From JAIBJP01 sp035639875 (GTDB taxonomy: Bacteria; Actinomycetota; Thermoleophilia; Gaiellales; Gaiellaceae): DNA of 41,749 nt. The position numbers and the translations under genes were made by a program. Below are positions 7,887 to 15,875 of the stretch, one piece after another; within the stretch, counting starts at the first letter, position 1, and the number at the start of each line of letters is the position of its first letter. Location: positions 1-41,749 of the forward strand of contig DASQXE010000037.1 of the NCBI GenBank assembly GCA_035639875.1. Reading direction: 5' to 3'. The notes below the pieces were generated by a model, which worked only from the letters and a program-made list of their open reading frames with translations, was not told the DNA's origin and ran no database searches.

Positions 7887-9097
7887 AAGTGGGACGTGAC
7901 TCCCGCCGGGTCTTCATCCGCGCTCGCCGCTTCTTTCGCCGCGTCCGTGGGCTCGTACCAGGAGTAGGCGTAGCCAGGATCGTCGAGCTCGCGCGCCAGC
8001 TCCGTCAGGCGCAGGGGATGGAAGGTGTCGCACATGACGGCCAGCTCGTGCGTCTCCGTCATCCCTATCGACTTTTCGGCGAGACCCGGCTGCGGCCCAT
8101 GCGGAATGCCAGAAGGGTGGAGCGTCACCGAGCCGATCTCGATTCCCTTGCGCGAACCGAAGTTCCCCGAGACGTAATAGATCATCTCCTCGGAGTTCAG
8201 GTTCGAATGGTGGTACGGGATCGGAATGGCGAGCGGGTCGAAGTCGAGCTTGCGCGGGCAGAAGGAGCAGATGACGAAGTTCTGGCCCTGGAACGTCTGG
8301 TGCGTCGGCGGCGGCATGTGGATCCGCCCCGTGATCGGCTCGAAGTCGCTGATGTTGAACGTCCAGGGGTAGACGTACCCGTCCCAGCCGACGACGTCGA
8401 ACGGGTGGTAGTCGAGGATGTAGGTCTGGTAGCCGTCGTGGATCCGGACCTTGACGACGTGCTCGCCGCGGTCGGTGTGCGTCTTCAGCTCGAGAGGCGG
8501 GTGGATGTCGCGGTGGTAGTAGGGAGCGTGCTCGAGCAACTGTCCGTATTCGTTCCGGTAACGGCGCGGAATCTCAATGAGTCCCGGCGACGCGAAGACG
8601 AGATGACGCTGCTCGCCTTGCGGGACGAAGCGGTAGGTCGTCCCGCGCGGAATGACGATGTAGTCGCCCTCGCGGTAGTCGACGTCGCCGAAGATCGTTT
8701 CGAGCGTCCCCTTGCCTTCGTGGACGAACACGACCTCGTCGCCCTCGCCGTTGCGGTAGAAGAAATCCATTGGCTCTGTGGGCCGCGCGAGGGAGATCTC
8801 GACGTCGCCGTTCCACATGAGGAGCCTGCGGCCGGAGATCGGATCGCCCGCGGGCGGGATCCCCATCGTCCGGAAATGCCGGTGGCCGTGGCCTTCCGGC
8901 ACCCACTCTTCGCGCGCGAGCGACTCGAAGTCGGCGATCTCTTTCACGCGGCAGGGCGAGTGCAGGTGGTAGAGGATCGACTCGTTCCCCACGAAACCCT
9001 TGAGGCCCATGACCTCTTCGGTCAGGAGCGTCCCGTTGTCTCGAAACTGGATGTGACGCTTGCGCGGGACGCGGCCGAGGCGTTGATAGGTGGGCAT
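7883..9097 (-). CDS. hgmA: Homogentisate 1,2-dioxygenase
   Basis: 404 residues. Opens the homogentisate ring to maleylacetoacetate in tyrosine/phenylalanine breakdown. Seen: cupin-type body with IPYHHSNLNSEEMIYYVSG near residue 300 (His and Glu iron ligands) and HPSGIPHGPQPG about 30 residues later (His ligand). Start ATG 9097 gives MPTYQRLGRVPRKRH, a normal N-terminus, although the frame extends further upstream. First gene of a minus-strand run with the phosphatase, AlkA-like gene and hydrolase. TATCCT lies 6 nt before the ATG without Shine-Dalgarno, so the mRNA may be leaderless. Confidence 0.93.
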   Translation of the reverse strand: MPTYQRLGRVPRKRHIQFRDNGTLLTEEVMGLKGFVGNESILYHLHSPCRVKEIADFESLAREEWVPEGHGHRHFRTMGIPPAGDPISGRRLLMWNGDVEISLARPTEPMDFFYRNGEGDEVVFVHEGKGTLETIFGDVDYREGDYIVIPRGTTYRFVPQGEQRHLVFASPGLIEIPRRYRNEYGQLLEHAPYYHRDIHPPLELKTHTDRGEHVVKVRIHDGYQTYILDYHPFDVVGWDGYVYPWTFNISDFEPITGRIHMPPPTHQTFQGQNFVICSFCPRKLDFDPLAIPIPYHHSNLNSEEMIYYVSGNFGSRKGIEIGSVTLHPSGIPHGPQPGLAEKSIGMTETHELAVMCDTFHPLRLTELARELDDPGYAYSWYEPTDAAKEAASADEDPAGVTSHF

Positions 9098-9103
9098 GGC
9101 GCA

Positions 9104-9109
9104 AGGATA
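9104..9109 (-). promoter_or_regulatory. Candidate leaderless -10 element of hgmA
   Basis: On the minus strand TATCCT is followed by 6 nt (TGCGCC) and the hgmA ATG. No Shine-Dalgarno is present. The whole hgmA/DUF5519 divergent spacer is only 33 bp. Confidence 0.5.
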
Positions 9110-9130
9110 TCCAGCGTTAGTAGAGCCAAG

Positions 9131-9466
9131 ATGTCGATTCGCGAACGCGTGGCGCAGGAACTGCTCGGCTGGGAGGGCGTCTCGTCGGCGCCGCATCGCT
9201 TTGGCGGCGTCGCGTTCTTTCTCGGCAAGCGCGAGGTTGGCCACCTGCACGGCGACCGCCTTGCGGATTTGCCTTTCCCGAAGCCCGTGCGCGACGAGCT
9301 CGTCGAATCAGGCCGCGCGAAGCCTCACCACGTGATGCCCGAGAGCGGGTGGGTGAGCTTTTGGATCGAGGGTGACGACGACCTACCGCGGGTGCTCGAA
9401 CTGTTCCGGATGAGCTACGAGCGGGCGCGAGCCGCGGCGGACAGGCGGGCTTCGACCGGCGCGTGA
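9131..9466 (+). CDS. Luciferase-domain family protein (DUF5519-like)
   Basis: 111 residues, ATG at 9131. Seen: HRFGGVAFFLGKREVGHLHGD, then LPFPKPVRDEL and HHVMPESGWVSFWI, the conserved order in the small DUF5519 luciferase domain family. Members are not established as luminescent. Divergent from hgmA with 33 bp between start codons, and followed by the metalloprotein-like gene after 16 bp. Confidence 0.72.
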   Translation: MSIRERVAQELLGWEGVSSAPHRFGGVAFFLGKREVGHLHGDRLADLPFPKPVRDELVESGRAKPHHVMPESGWVSFWIEGDDDLPRVLELFRMSYERARAAADRRASTGA

Positions 9467-9482
9467 ACGATCATTCCCGCGA

Positions 9483-9947
9483 ATGGTCGTCCGCAACACG
9501 TCTCGCTATCCCACGGAGGAAGTCGAGGGCCTGGTCCGCTTCGCGGCCTGCGATCTCGACATGCGCGGAGTCTGCGTCAACGTCAAGAACTCCCACCGCT
9601 ACGCCTACGGCGGGTACGCGTACCTGGGCGTCCCGGAGATCTCGAACGCGCCCGTGTCGAGCGAGTACCTGATCACGCTTCGACTCGGCGCGCCGGACCG
9701 GTTTCCGTTCACACCGCCTCGCCGTCGCGGCGCTCCTCCGCTCCACCTCGACTGCTGGCGTGAGGCGCTCGTCGCCGTGGGCGCCCACGAGGCCTGGCAC
9801 ATCCAGCAGTACCGCCGAGACCTGCCGCGCTCCGAGGTCGCGTGCGAGCGATTCGAGGCGGTCGTTCTCGAGCGCTACCGCGAGGCTACGCGATTGCTTC
9901 GCACGCCAGCTCGGCCAGTCGCCGGCCGACGACGGGCGCGAACTTGA
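9483..9947 (+). CDS. Small protein with an HExxH-type metal-binding motif
   Basis: 154 residues. The motif HEAWHIQQYRRDLPRSE near residue 101 has the HExxH pattern of zincin metallopeptidases, with an acidic residue downstream as possible third ligand. There is no signal peptide or propeptide. The N-terminal part (VRFAACDLDMRGVCVNVKNS) is the beta-rich half expected before the active helix. I do not recognise a specific family; peptidase activity is inference. Its last 62 bases overlap the 3' end of the convergent oxidase gene. Confidence 0.62.
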   Translation: MVVRNTSRYPTEEVEGLVRFAACDLDMRGVCVNVKNSHRYAYGGYAYLGVPEISNAPVSSEYLITLRLGAPDRFPFTPPRRRGAPPLHLDCWREALVAVGAHEAWHIQQYRRDLPRSEVACERFEAVVLERYREATRLLRTPARPVAGRRRART

Positions 9948-10923
9948 AACCGTGACCTGAGCAAGCCGATCCGACGACGATCCTCCCGTACCCTTCGAGG
10001 ACGAAGCTCTCGTCGGCCGTGTTCGTGTAGAGGCAGGTCTCGACGTGGAGGGGCTCGGGAGCTCCGAGCGGGAGCCTTGTCGCGGCCCACGAGGCGATCT
10101 TCTCGACGATCGCTCGGTCGGGCCCTCCGTCGACCTCCGGATCGGTGAGCGGGCCGGAGCCGTTGAGGCCCACCTTGAGCCCGTAGCCGGGGTCGAAGAG
10201 ACCGTAGAACGCGTGGCCGCGGCCTTCCGCTGCGAACTCGGCCACGGCCGGCGGCGGCTCTCGGGCGCCGAGCGCGAAGTAGGCAACCGTCTCGCGCGTC
10301 GGCTGAACCTGCAGATCGATCCCGGCCGTAGCGAGGAGCGCCCGTGCCCAGGCCCCTGCCGTGACCACGAGCGCCCGAGCCGTGAGCGCGCCCTTCGTCG
10401 TTTCGACGCGAACGGAGTCCGTATTGGCTGTGAGCGAGACGGCGCGGACTTCCTCCTGGATGTCGAGCCCGGTACGGAAGGCCGCATGCGCACGCTCGGC
10501 GTAGACGATCCCTGCCTCGGGCTGAAGGAGCGCGCTGAAGCCCCGCGGCACGGTGAGGCTGAAAAGCGCGCTTGCCTCGTCCGCCTCGAGCACGCGGTAC
10601 GCGATGCCACACATTTCGAGCGCCTTCTGCGAGCTCTGCTCGAGGTCGCGCACGAGCTCGACCAGACCCAGCCGCCAGACGATCTCCGTCCCGCTCTCCG
10701 CTTCGAGGTCGCGCCACCCGGCGAGCGCCTCCTGGGACAAGCGCACCCACTCCGGCTCCGGGTAGGCGAGCCGGAAGATGCGAGTCGCACCATGACTCGA
10801 CCCGCGCTTGTGGCCGATGCGGAACTGCTCCAGAACGAGCACGTCGCGACCCCGAAGCGCCAGCTCGTGGGCTGTGGCGACGCCCATGATGCCCGCCCCG
10901 ACGACGACGACCTCGGTATCCAC
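9886..10923 (-). CDS. FAD-dependent amine oxidase, sarcosine oxidase / N-methyl-tryptophan oxidase family
   Basis: 345 residues from a GTG at 10923. Seen: dinucleotide-binding VVVVGAGIMGVATAHELALRG at the N-terminus, RGSSHGATRIFRLAYPEPEW (the MSOX-type histidine/arginine segment), and near the C-terminus ACSGHGFKFAPVVGRRLAEL. A cysteine in the C-terminal SACSGHGFKF is at the position of the covalent-FAD cysteine of monomeric sarcosine oxidases. It likely oxidises an N-methyl or secondary amine with hydrogen peroxide release. The start is 5 bp after the fumarylacetoacetase-like stop, so the two are cotranscribed. Confidence 0.87.
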   Translation of the reverse strand: MDTEVVVVGAGIMGVATAHELALRGRDVLVLEQFRIGHKRGSSHGATRIFRLAYPEPEWVRLSQEALAGWRDLEAESGTEIVWRLGLVELVRDLEQSSQKALEMCGIAYRVLEADEASALFSLTVPRGFSALLQPEAGIVYAERAHAAFRTGLDIQEEVRAVSLTANTDSVRVETTKGALTARALVVTAGAWARALLATAGIDLQVQPTRETVAYFALGAREPPPAVAEFAAEGRGHAFYGLFDPGYGLKVGLNGSGPLTDPEVDGGPDRAIVEKIASWAATRLPLGAPEPLHVETCLYTNTADESFVLEGYGRIVVGSACSGHGFKFAPVVGRRLAELACEAIA

Positions 10924-10928
10924 GACGG

Positions 10929-11723
10929 TCAGACGACGCGGTTCCTGAGCACCCCGATGCGCTCGATCTCGAGCTCGACCACATCCCCGGGCTGGAGCCA
11001 GCGCCCATCGCCGTGCTCGAGGATGCAGCCCGTCCCAACCGTTCCCGAGCCGAGCACGTCGCCCGCCATGAGCCGCGTGTTCCTCGCAGCGTGCTCGAGC
11101 AGCTGCTCCCACGTCCAGTGCATGTCGCCGAGGTTCCCCCGCGAGCGTTCCTCACCGTTTACGCGCGCGACCATCTCCAGCCGCAGATCGCCGAGCTCGT
11201 CGGGCGTGACCAACACGGGGCCCAAGGTCGTAGCGAAGTCCTTCCCCTTGGCGGGACCAAGACCGACGGCCATCTCCATCTTCTGCAGATCGCGGGCCGA
11301 CCAGTCGTTCAAGACCGTGAAGCCGGCGATCTGTCCGTCGCCGCCCACCACGGCCGCCGCCTCGAGCTCGTAGTCTCGCGCAGAGCTCTCGGCCGGAAAC
11401 TCGATCTCGTCGTCCGGCCCGTAGATCGCGGCCGGATTCGAGAAGTAGAACACCGGGATTCGGTACCACTCGGGCGCCATCTCGAGCCCACGCTGAGCCC
11501 GGGCCGACTGTACGTGGCGCTCGAACGCGTAGAAGTCGCGCACGGAGGGCGGCCAGGGGATGGGCGCACGCAGCCGGACGTCCTCGAGCGCGTGCTCGCC
11601 GACATCGCCTCCGCCGGACTCCAGTAACGCCCGCAGCGACGAAGCGCCAAGCTCGACGACGCGGTCGCCCTCGATCCGGCCTGGCGCCGTTCGCCCACCG
11701 ACTTCGAAGGTGCAGAGGCGCAC
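10929..11723 (-). CDS. Fumarylacetoacetate hydrolase family protein, probable fumarylacetoacetase
   Basis: 264 residues. Seen: metal-site acids in ARDYELEAAAVVG near residue 115, LNDWSARDLQ near residue 139, and the C-terminal LGSGTVGTGC and LQPGDVVELEIE signature of the FAH fold. Between hpd and hgmA the most likely substrate is fumarylacetoacetate, giving fumarate and acetoacetate. FAH relatives (hydratases, decarboxylases, acylpyruvases) share these motifs, so the substrate is inferred from context. It follows the 73-residue gene immediately and precedes the amine oxidase by 5 bp. Confidence 0.85.
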   Translation of the reverse strand: MRLCTFEVGGRTAPGRIEGDRVVELGASSLRALLESGGGDVGEHALEDVRLRAPIPWPPSVRDFYAFERHVQSARAQRGLEMAPEWYRIPVFYFSNPAAIYGPDDEIEFPAESSARDYELEAAAVVGGDGQIAGFTVLNDWSARDLQKMEMAVGLGPAKGKDFATTLGPVLVTPDELGDLRLEMVARVNGEERSRGNLGDMHWTWEQLLEHAARNTRLMAGDVLGSGTVGTGCILEHGDGRWLQPGDVVELEIERIGVLRNRVV

Positions 11724-11725
11724 CG

Positions 11726-11947
11726 CTAGTTCGCGAGCAGCGTGGCGATGATCCCGAGCAGTCCGCCGAGCAGAGTCAGGAGCGTCGCATACTCGACGTT
11801 GCGAAGGCTCCGGAAGTCCTCGCGCACCTCGGCGCGAAGATCGCGGATGTTCTCGCGAAACTCCGAGCGCATCGCGGCCATGTCGTGACGAAGCTCGGAA
11901 TGGAGCGACAGGATCAGGCTGCGGAGATCGGACTCCTCGACCGCCAT
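11726..11947 (-). CDS. Small coiled-coil membrane protein
   Basis: 73 residues. A charged heptad-like helix (LHSELRHDMAAMRSEF continuing to about residue 48) is followed by one transmembrane helix (about 52-72, LLTLLGGLLGIIATLLA). The topology suggests a cytoplasmic coiled coil tethered to the membrane. It sits between hpd and the fumarylacetoacetase-like gene on the same strand. I do not recognise a named family, and no role in tyrosine breakdown is known. A TAATCT lies 10 nt before its ATG. Confidence 0.6.
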   Translation of the reverse strand: MAVEESDLRSLILSLHSELRHDMAAMRSEFRENIRDLRAEVREDFRSLRNVEYATLLTLLGGLLGIIATLLAN

Positions 11948-12000
11948 TCTCGCAACCAGATTATCCGGCGAAGCCGCGCAGCGACAGCGTCGAAAAGGCC

Positions 12001-13095
12001 CTAGAGGTTGCCGCGGAGCGCCTGCTCGCGCTCGATCGCCTCGAAGAGCGCCTTGAAGTTGCCGTCGCCGAAGCCCCGGGCGCCGTGGCGCTCGATCACC
12101 TCGAAGAAGAGCGTGGGTCGATCCTGTGCCGTCTTCGTGAAGATCTGCAGCAGATAGCCGTCGTCGTCGCGGTCGGCGAGGATCCTCAACCGCCGTAGAT
12201 CGTCGTAGGACTCGTCGATCTCTCCGACCCGGTCACCCACGTCTTCGTAGTACGTTTCCGGCGTCTCCAGGAAGCCGACGTCCCGCTCCTTCAGCGCCTC
12301 CACGGTCTCGACGATGTTGCTCGTCGTCATGGCGACGTGCTGCACGCCCGGGCCACCGTAGTACTCGAGATACTCCTCGATCTGGCTCTTGCGCTTGCCC
12401 TCGGCGGGCTCGTTGATCGGGAACTTGATCTTCCCCTCGCCGTCAGACATCACCTTGGACATGAGCGCGGAGTACTCCGTGTGGATCTGCTCGTCGCCGA
12501 AGTGGAGGATGTTCGTCATCCCGAACACCCGCTCGTAGAAGCCCACCCATTCGTCCATGCGGCCGAGCTCGACGTTGCCGACGCAGTGGTCGATCCCGAT
12601 CAGTCCCACCCCCGGGCTCGTCTGACCGTTCTCGGATTCCGACCGGTAACCCGGCATGTACGGCCCTTCATAGCTCTGGCGATTCACGAACGTGTGGATC
12701 GTGTCGCCGTACGTGGCGATCGAGGAGAGCTCGATCGCGCCGTACTCGTCCTCGAGCGTGTGCGGCTCGGCCACCCCGCGGGCACCCCGCTGGACGGCCT
12801 GCCGGTACGCATCGGTCGCGTCGGGAACGGCGAGGGCGATGTCCTTCACCCCGTCGCCGTGGCGGGAGGCATGCTTCGCGATCTCGTGGCCCTCGCGGAG
12901 CGCCGTCGTCACGACGAGACGGATGTCCCCCTGCTCGAGGACGTAGGAAGCGCGGTCCCGCACGCCGGTCTCGGGGCCCGCATACGCGGTCCGAGTGAAC
13001 CCGAACGCGTTTTCGTAGAAGAAAGCGGCCTGTTTCGCGTTCCCGACCCACAGCTCGATGTGATCCCACCCCTCGAGCGGCATGAAGTCGGTCAT
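12001..13095 (-). CDS. hpd: 4-hydroxyphenylpyruvate dioxygenase
   Basis: 364 residues. Converts 4-hydroxyphenylpyruvate to homogentisate with oxygen and Fe(II). Two vicinal-oxygen-chelate domains are seen: MPLEGWDHIELWVGN at the N-terminus and IDHCVGNVE near residue 180. Iron ligands match the family: His in IDHCVGN, His in GVQHVAMTT near residue 260, and Glu in LFFEVIERHGARGFGDGNFKALF near residue 338. The first enzyme of the pathway whose later steps lie downstream (fumarylacetoacetase-like, hgmA). TAAACT sits 8 nt before the ATG. Confidence 0.95.
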   Translation of the reverse strand: MTDFMPLEGWDHIELWVGNAKQAAFFYENAFGFTRTAYAGPETGVRDRASYVLEQGDIRLVVTTALREGHEIAKHASRHGDGVKDIALAVPDATDAYRQAVQRGARGVAEPHTLEDEYGAIELSSIATYGDTIHTFVNRQSYEGPYMPGYRSESENGQTSPGVGLIGIDHCVGNVELGRMDEWVGFYERVFGMTNILHFGDEQIHTEYSALMSKVMSDGEGKIKFPINEPAEGKRKSQIEEYLEYYGGPGVQHVAMTTSNIVETVEALKERDVGFLETPETYYEDVGDRVGEIDESYDDLRRLRILADRDDDGYLLQIFTKTAQDRPTLFFEVIERHGARGFGDGNFKALFEAIEREQALRGNL

Positions 13096-13103
13096 CAGGC
13101 CTC

Positions 13104-13109
13104 AGTTTA
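13104..13109 (-). promoter_or_regulatory. Candidate leaderless -10 of hpd overlapping the EamA stop codon
   Basis: On the minus strand TAAACT is followed by 8 nt and the hpd ATG. The first three bases are the TAA stop of the upstream EamA gene, so the -10 appears to be built onto a stop codon. Confidence 0.5.
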
Positions 13110-14003
13110 ATCCACGCTTGGCGCGGGCGGCTGGGCGCGGCGCGCTAGGAGGATTCCGGCGCCGATGACGACGCCGCCGGCCACCTGGAGGGTGCCCATC
13201 TTCTCCGAGAGGACGACGAGCGCGAAGAAGGCGCCGAGGAACGGCTGCAGGTTGGCGTACAGGGCCGACCGCGCTGCCCCGACGCGGTCGATCGCCGTGA
13301 ACCACATGATGTTCGTGAAGACGAGACTGAAGAAAAGGCTGTAGACGAACGCCCCCCACGCGAGCGTGCCCAGGCCGGACCAATCCTGGCCCACGAGCTG
13401 CTCAAACGCCGAGGCGAGCAGCGGAATGCAGCCGACCAGGAGCATGAACGCGCTGATCCGGTACGGCGAGTAGCGGCGCATGAGCGGCCCCATGGCGACG
13501 GAGTACGCGGCCCACGTCAGTGAGGCGACGAGACCGAGCAGGATCCCGCCGATGTCGCTACCGATCCCGCCGGTCGCCCCGAGAGCGACCAGGGCGACGC
13601 CGGAGAAGGAAACAACCGTCGCCAACCAGTGCCGAAAGTGCAAGCGCTCCTGGCCGAGCGCCTGCGCGATCAGCGCGACGAAGATCGGCAGCGTCCCGAA
13701 CATGAGCGCTACGGTGGCGGCCGTCGTGAGCCGCACGGCGTAAACGAACGAGAGCTGGTTCAGCCAGATGCCGGCGGCCGCGGCTCCGGTCATGAGGAGC
13801 ACGTCCGTGCGCCTGACGACCAGGCTGCCTTCGCGCGTGTATGTGAAGCCGGAAAAAAGGAGCGCGCCGATGGCGAAACGCACCGACGAATACGCAAGCG
13901 GCTCCCAGCCGTGCGTGAGCGCGTATTTGACGACGGTGAAGTTAAAGCTCCAGAAGCAGACCGTGACAAGCAGGAGGACGTCGGCCGGGATGCGGTGGCG
14001 CAC
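13107..14003 (-). CDS. EamA/DMT-family transporter
   Basis: 298 residues from GTG 14003 (start chosen because membrane helix 1, DVLLLVTVCFWSFNFTVVKYAL, follows directly; the frame continues upstream without support). About ten hydrophobic helices form two EamA repeats, the second beginning near LVASLTWAAYSVAMGPLMRRYS. Ends in the usual VVIGAGILLARR tail. Drug/metabolite transporter superfamily, probably an exporter of a small metabolite or amino acid; substrate unknown. TAGCCT lies 8 nt before the GTG. Confidence 0.87.
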   Translation of the reverse strand: MRHRIPADVLLLVTVCFWSFNFTVVKYALTHGWEPLAYSSVRFAIGALLFSGFTYTREGSLVVRRTDVLLMTGAAAAGIWLNQLSFVYAVRLTTAATVALMFGTLPIFVALIAQALGQERLHFRHWLATVVSFSGVALVALGATGGIGSDIGGILLGLVASLTWAAYSVAMGPLMRRYSPYRISAFMLLVGCIPLLASAFEQLVGQDWSGLGTLAWGAFVYSLFFSLVFTNIMWFTAIDRVGAARSALYANLQPFLGAFFALVVLSEKMGTLQVAGGVVIGAGILLARRAQPPAPSVD

Positions 14004-14011
14004 GGGCGCGA

Positions 14012-14017
14012 AGGCTA
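14012..14017 (-). promoter_or_regulatory. Candidate leaderless -10 of the EamA gene
   Basis: TAGCCT on the minus strand, then 8 nt, then GTG. No Shine-Dalgarno. It supports the short start at 14003. Confidence 0.4.
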
Positions 14018-14046
14018 CGAAAGACGCCTTCGTCCAAATTGGACAA

Positions 14047-14075
14047 TTGACAGAAGGTGCCCTAGGCCGCATCGT
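14047..14075 (+). promoter_or_regulatory. Candidate promoter of the lipoprotein operon
   Basis: TTGACA at 14047-14052, 17 nt, then CATCGT at 14070-14075. The -35 is consensus and the -10 is weak. The lipoprotein start at 14127 has a GAAGGG Shine-Dalgarno-like stretch before it, so this unit has a normal leader. The short dyad TCCAA-A-TTGGA at 14033-14043 lies immediately upstream and could bind a regulator. The 14004-14126 spacer otherwise holds only the EamA -10. Confidence 0.4.
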
Positions 14076-14126
14076 TGAGGACGGCTGCGCCCGCCGGCCT
14101 CGAAACGAATCGACCGAAGGGCAGAC

Positions 14127-15269
14127 GTGGCGCTCAACAAGCTTTCTCTTCTCGCAATCGTGCTCGCGCTCGCCGCGACCGCGTGTGGGGCAGCGCGTGA
14201 GGCCCCTGCGCCGCAGTCCGCCGCAGGCCCACGCGGCCTGTACACCGTCGGCGCGGACGTTTTCGGCTTGGCGAGTGGCCCGGTACGGCTGGCGACGCCG
14301 CCGGTGGCTCCCCTGGCGGGCTGGCTGACACCCGCCGCCGTTCCGTCGCCGGACGGACGGTACCTCGCTTACAACGCCTGGAAGGAGCTGCGGCACGACG
14401 ATCCCGCGCTCTCGTGGTCGGATCAAGGCATCGGGCGCGGAGATCCGCTGGCGACGCCGTCGGTTCGCCTCTATGACACGAGCGACGAGAGCGACCGAGT
14501 TCTCGCGGACGGCGCTTTTTCACTCGCCTGGCGAGGCGACGGCGCGCTCGCGTACTTCAAGGGAGCGGAGCGCGACTACCGGGCGGCCGTCGTCTACGAA
14601 GGCGACGTCTTCGTTCGAGCCTCACTGGACGCGGACCCGGTGAAGTGGACGCCGGCACGGGGGCGATACATCGTCGTCGCTTGGGCCGGCGGAACGCTGG
14701 TCGCGTACCGTGAGCGGGAAGGCGAGGCGCTCGACGTCCTCGCGTTCGACGGACCGGGCCGGATGCGGGTCCTCGCCGCCGACTCCGCCCTCGTTGCTTT
14801 GAGCCCGGACGGGCGCCAAGCCTTCGTCGAGCAGGGACCGGCCGAAGGCCGCCCGACCGTCCGCGTCGTCGACGTTGCGACGGGTCGACAGGCGGCCAAG
14901 CTCGACCTCACCCGGATCGAGCCCGCGGTCGGCGCGGTCGGGTACGCAGGCGACTGGCACGGCGACCAGGTCGTCGCGTCCTCGGCCTCGGGTCTAGCGA
15001 TCTTCCGTATCGGCCCTGGCACGATCACCTTCGACCAGAACCTGCGCATTCCGAGCCGCGGCCTGTCGGAGCCGCGCTTCGCAGATGCATCCGGGCGTCA
15101 TGTGACCGCGTGGGCCAGCACGCCGAGCGGCGGCGTTCTCTTCGAGTGCGACCGCACGGCCGGCGGCTGCACCCGCTTCACGCCGCTCCCGCACGCCCGC
15201 GGCGTCCACGGCTTCCCAGTGTGGCGCCGCACCTTCTACAACCCCAGCCGCCCGCTTCAGGAGGGATAA
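14127..15269 (+). CDS. Lipoprotein with beta-propeller-like repeats
   Basis: 380 residues, GTG start after GAAGGGCAGAC. A lipoprotein signal is seen: hydrophobic LSLLAIVLALAATAC with Cys20 as the lipidated residue. The remainder shows repeated WD40/TolB-style strands, for example PSPDGRYLAYNAW near residue 73 and ALSPDGRQAFVEQG near residue 230, suggesting a six- or seven-bladed propeller outside the membrane. No enzyme motif is visible. Stop is 3 bp before the next gene (secreted GCIKL protein), so the two are translated from one mRNA and may work together at the cell surface. Confidence 0.75.
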   Translation: MALNKLSLLAIVLALAATACGAAREAPAPQSAAGPRGLYTVGADVFGLASGPVRLATPPVAPLAGWLTPAAVPSPDGRYLAYNAWKELRHDDPALSWSDQGIGRGDPLATPSVRLYDTSDESDRVLADGAFSLAWRGDGALAYFKGAERDYRAAVVYEGDVFVRASLDADPVKWTPARGRYIVVAWAGGTLVAYREREGEALDVLAFDGPGRMRVLAADSALVALSPDGRQAFVEQGPAEGRPTVRVVDVATGRQAAKLDLTRIEPAVGAVGYAGDWHGDQVVASSASGLAIFRIGPGTITFDQNLRIPSRGLSEPRFADASGRHVTAWASTPSGGVLFECDRTAGGCTRFTPLPHARGVHGFPVWRRTFYNPSRPLQEG

Positions 15270-15272
15270 CCG

Positions 15273-15857
15273 ATGCGCGCTGTCGCGCTCGCAACCCTCG
15301 TCGCCGCGCTCGCGTGCGTCGGATCGGCTCAGGCCGCCAACGGTTGGTGGACGTTCGACCGCCAGACCAACATCGATTCGACGCTGTCATGGAGGTGGAC
15401 GTATCCGCCCAGCCCGGCGCAGTACACGCGCAGCTGGCGGGCGGGCTCGGGCACGTCGCAGAACGAGTGCCGTCGCGCCGAAGGCTGGCTGCCGGCGGGC
15501 TGGTACTCGCAGTGGGGCCACTGGAACCAGTACGACGGCTCTGCGATTCGCGGGCGAGTCTGGTGGTTGCAGGACAAGTACTGCTGGGACGGCCTCACGA
15601 AACGCACCGAACTCTTCATCCACAGCGAAGAGACGGCGACGAACGGCCAGTACTGCACCTCGGCCTACGACGACCCCTTCTGCTGGGAGCGGGCGGCCGA
15701 CTACTACTCGCTCGGGTGCATCAAGCTCGCGCGCCCGAGCCCGGTGGCCGCTTTCCCGAACGACCTCGGAAACGCGCATTCCACGTACCACAACTACGGC
15801 GGGTCGAGCGCGCACGGTGCTTCCACCGATCCGTACGAGCTGTACGTGTTCGGCTAG
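15273..15857 (+). CDS. Secreted Cys-rich protein with an L,D-transpeptidase-like His...SLGCIKL motif
   Basis: 194 residues with a signal peptide (MRAVALATLVAALACVGSAQA, cleavage about residue 21). The mature part is rich in Trp and Tyr and has several cysteines. RTELFIHSEE at 111-120 and SLGCIKLA at 146-153 resemble the catalytic histidine and S/T-x-GC-x-[NR/K]L signature of YkuD L,D-transpeptidases, but with about 32 residues between them, including two extra cysteines at 128 and 137 that could form a disulfide. Enzymatic activity is inference. Cotranscribed with the lipoprotein. Confidence 0.7.
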   Translation: MRAVALATLVAALACVGSAQAANGWWTFDRQTNIDSTLSWRWTYPPSPAQYTRSWRAGSGTSQNECRRAEGWLPAGWYSQWGHWNQYDGSAIRGRVWWLQDKYCWDGLTKRTELFIHSEETATNGQYCTSAYDDPFCWERAADYYSLGCIKLARPSPVAAFPNDLGNAHSTYHNYGGSSAHGASTDPYELYVFG

Positions 15858-15875
15858 CCGTTAGGGTTCACGCCG

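Noticed and set aside
7889..9466. A 525-codon plus-strand open frame covering hgmA
   Set aside because: Most is antisense to the clearly conserved homogentisate dioxygenase and has no motif. Only its last 111 codons (from 9131) form a recognisable protein.
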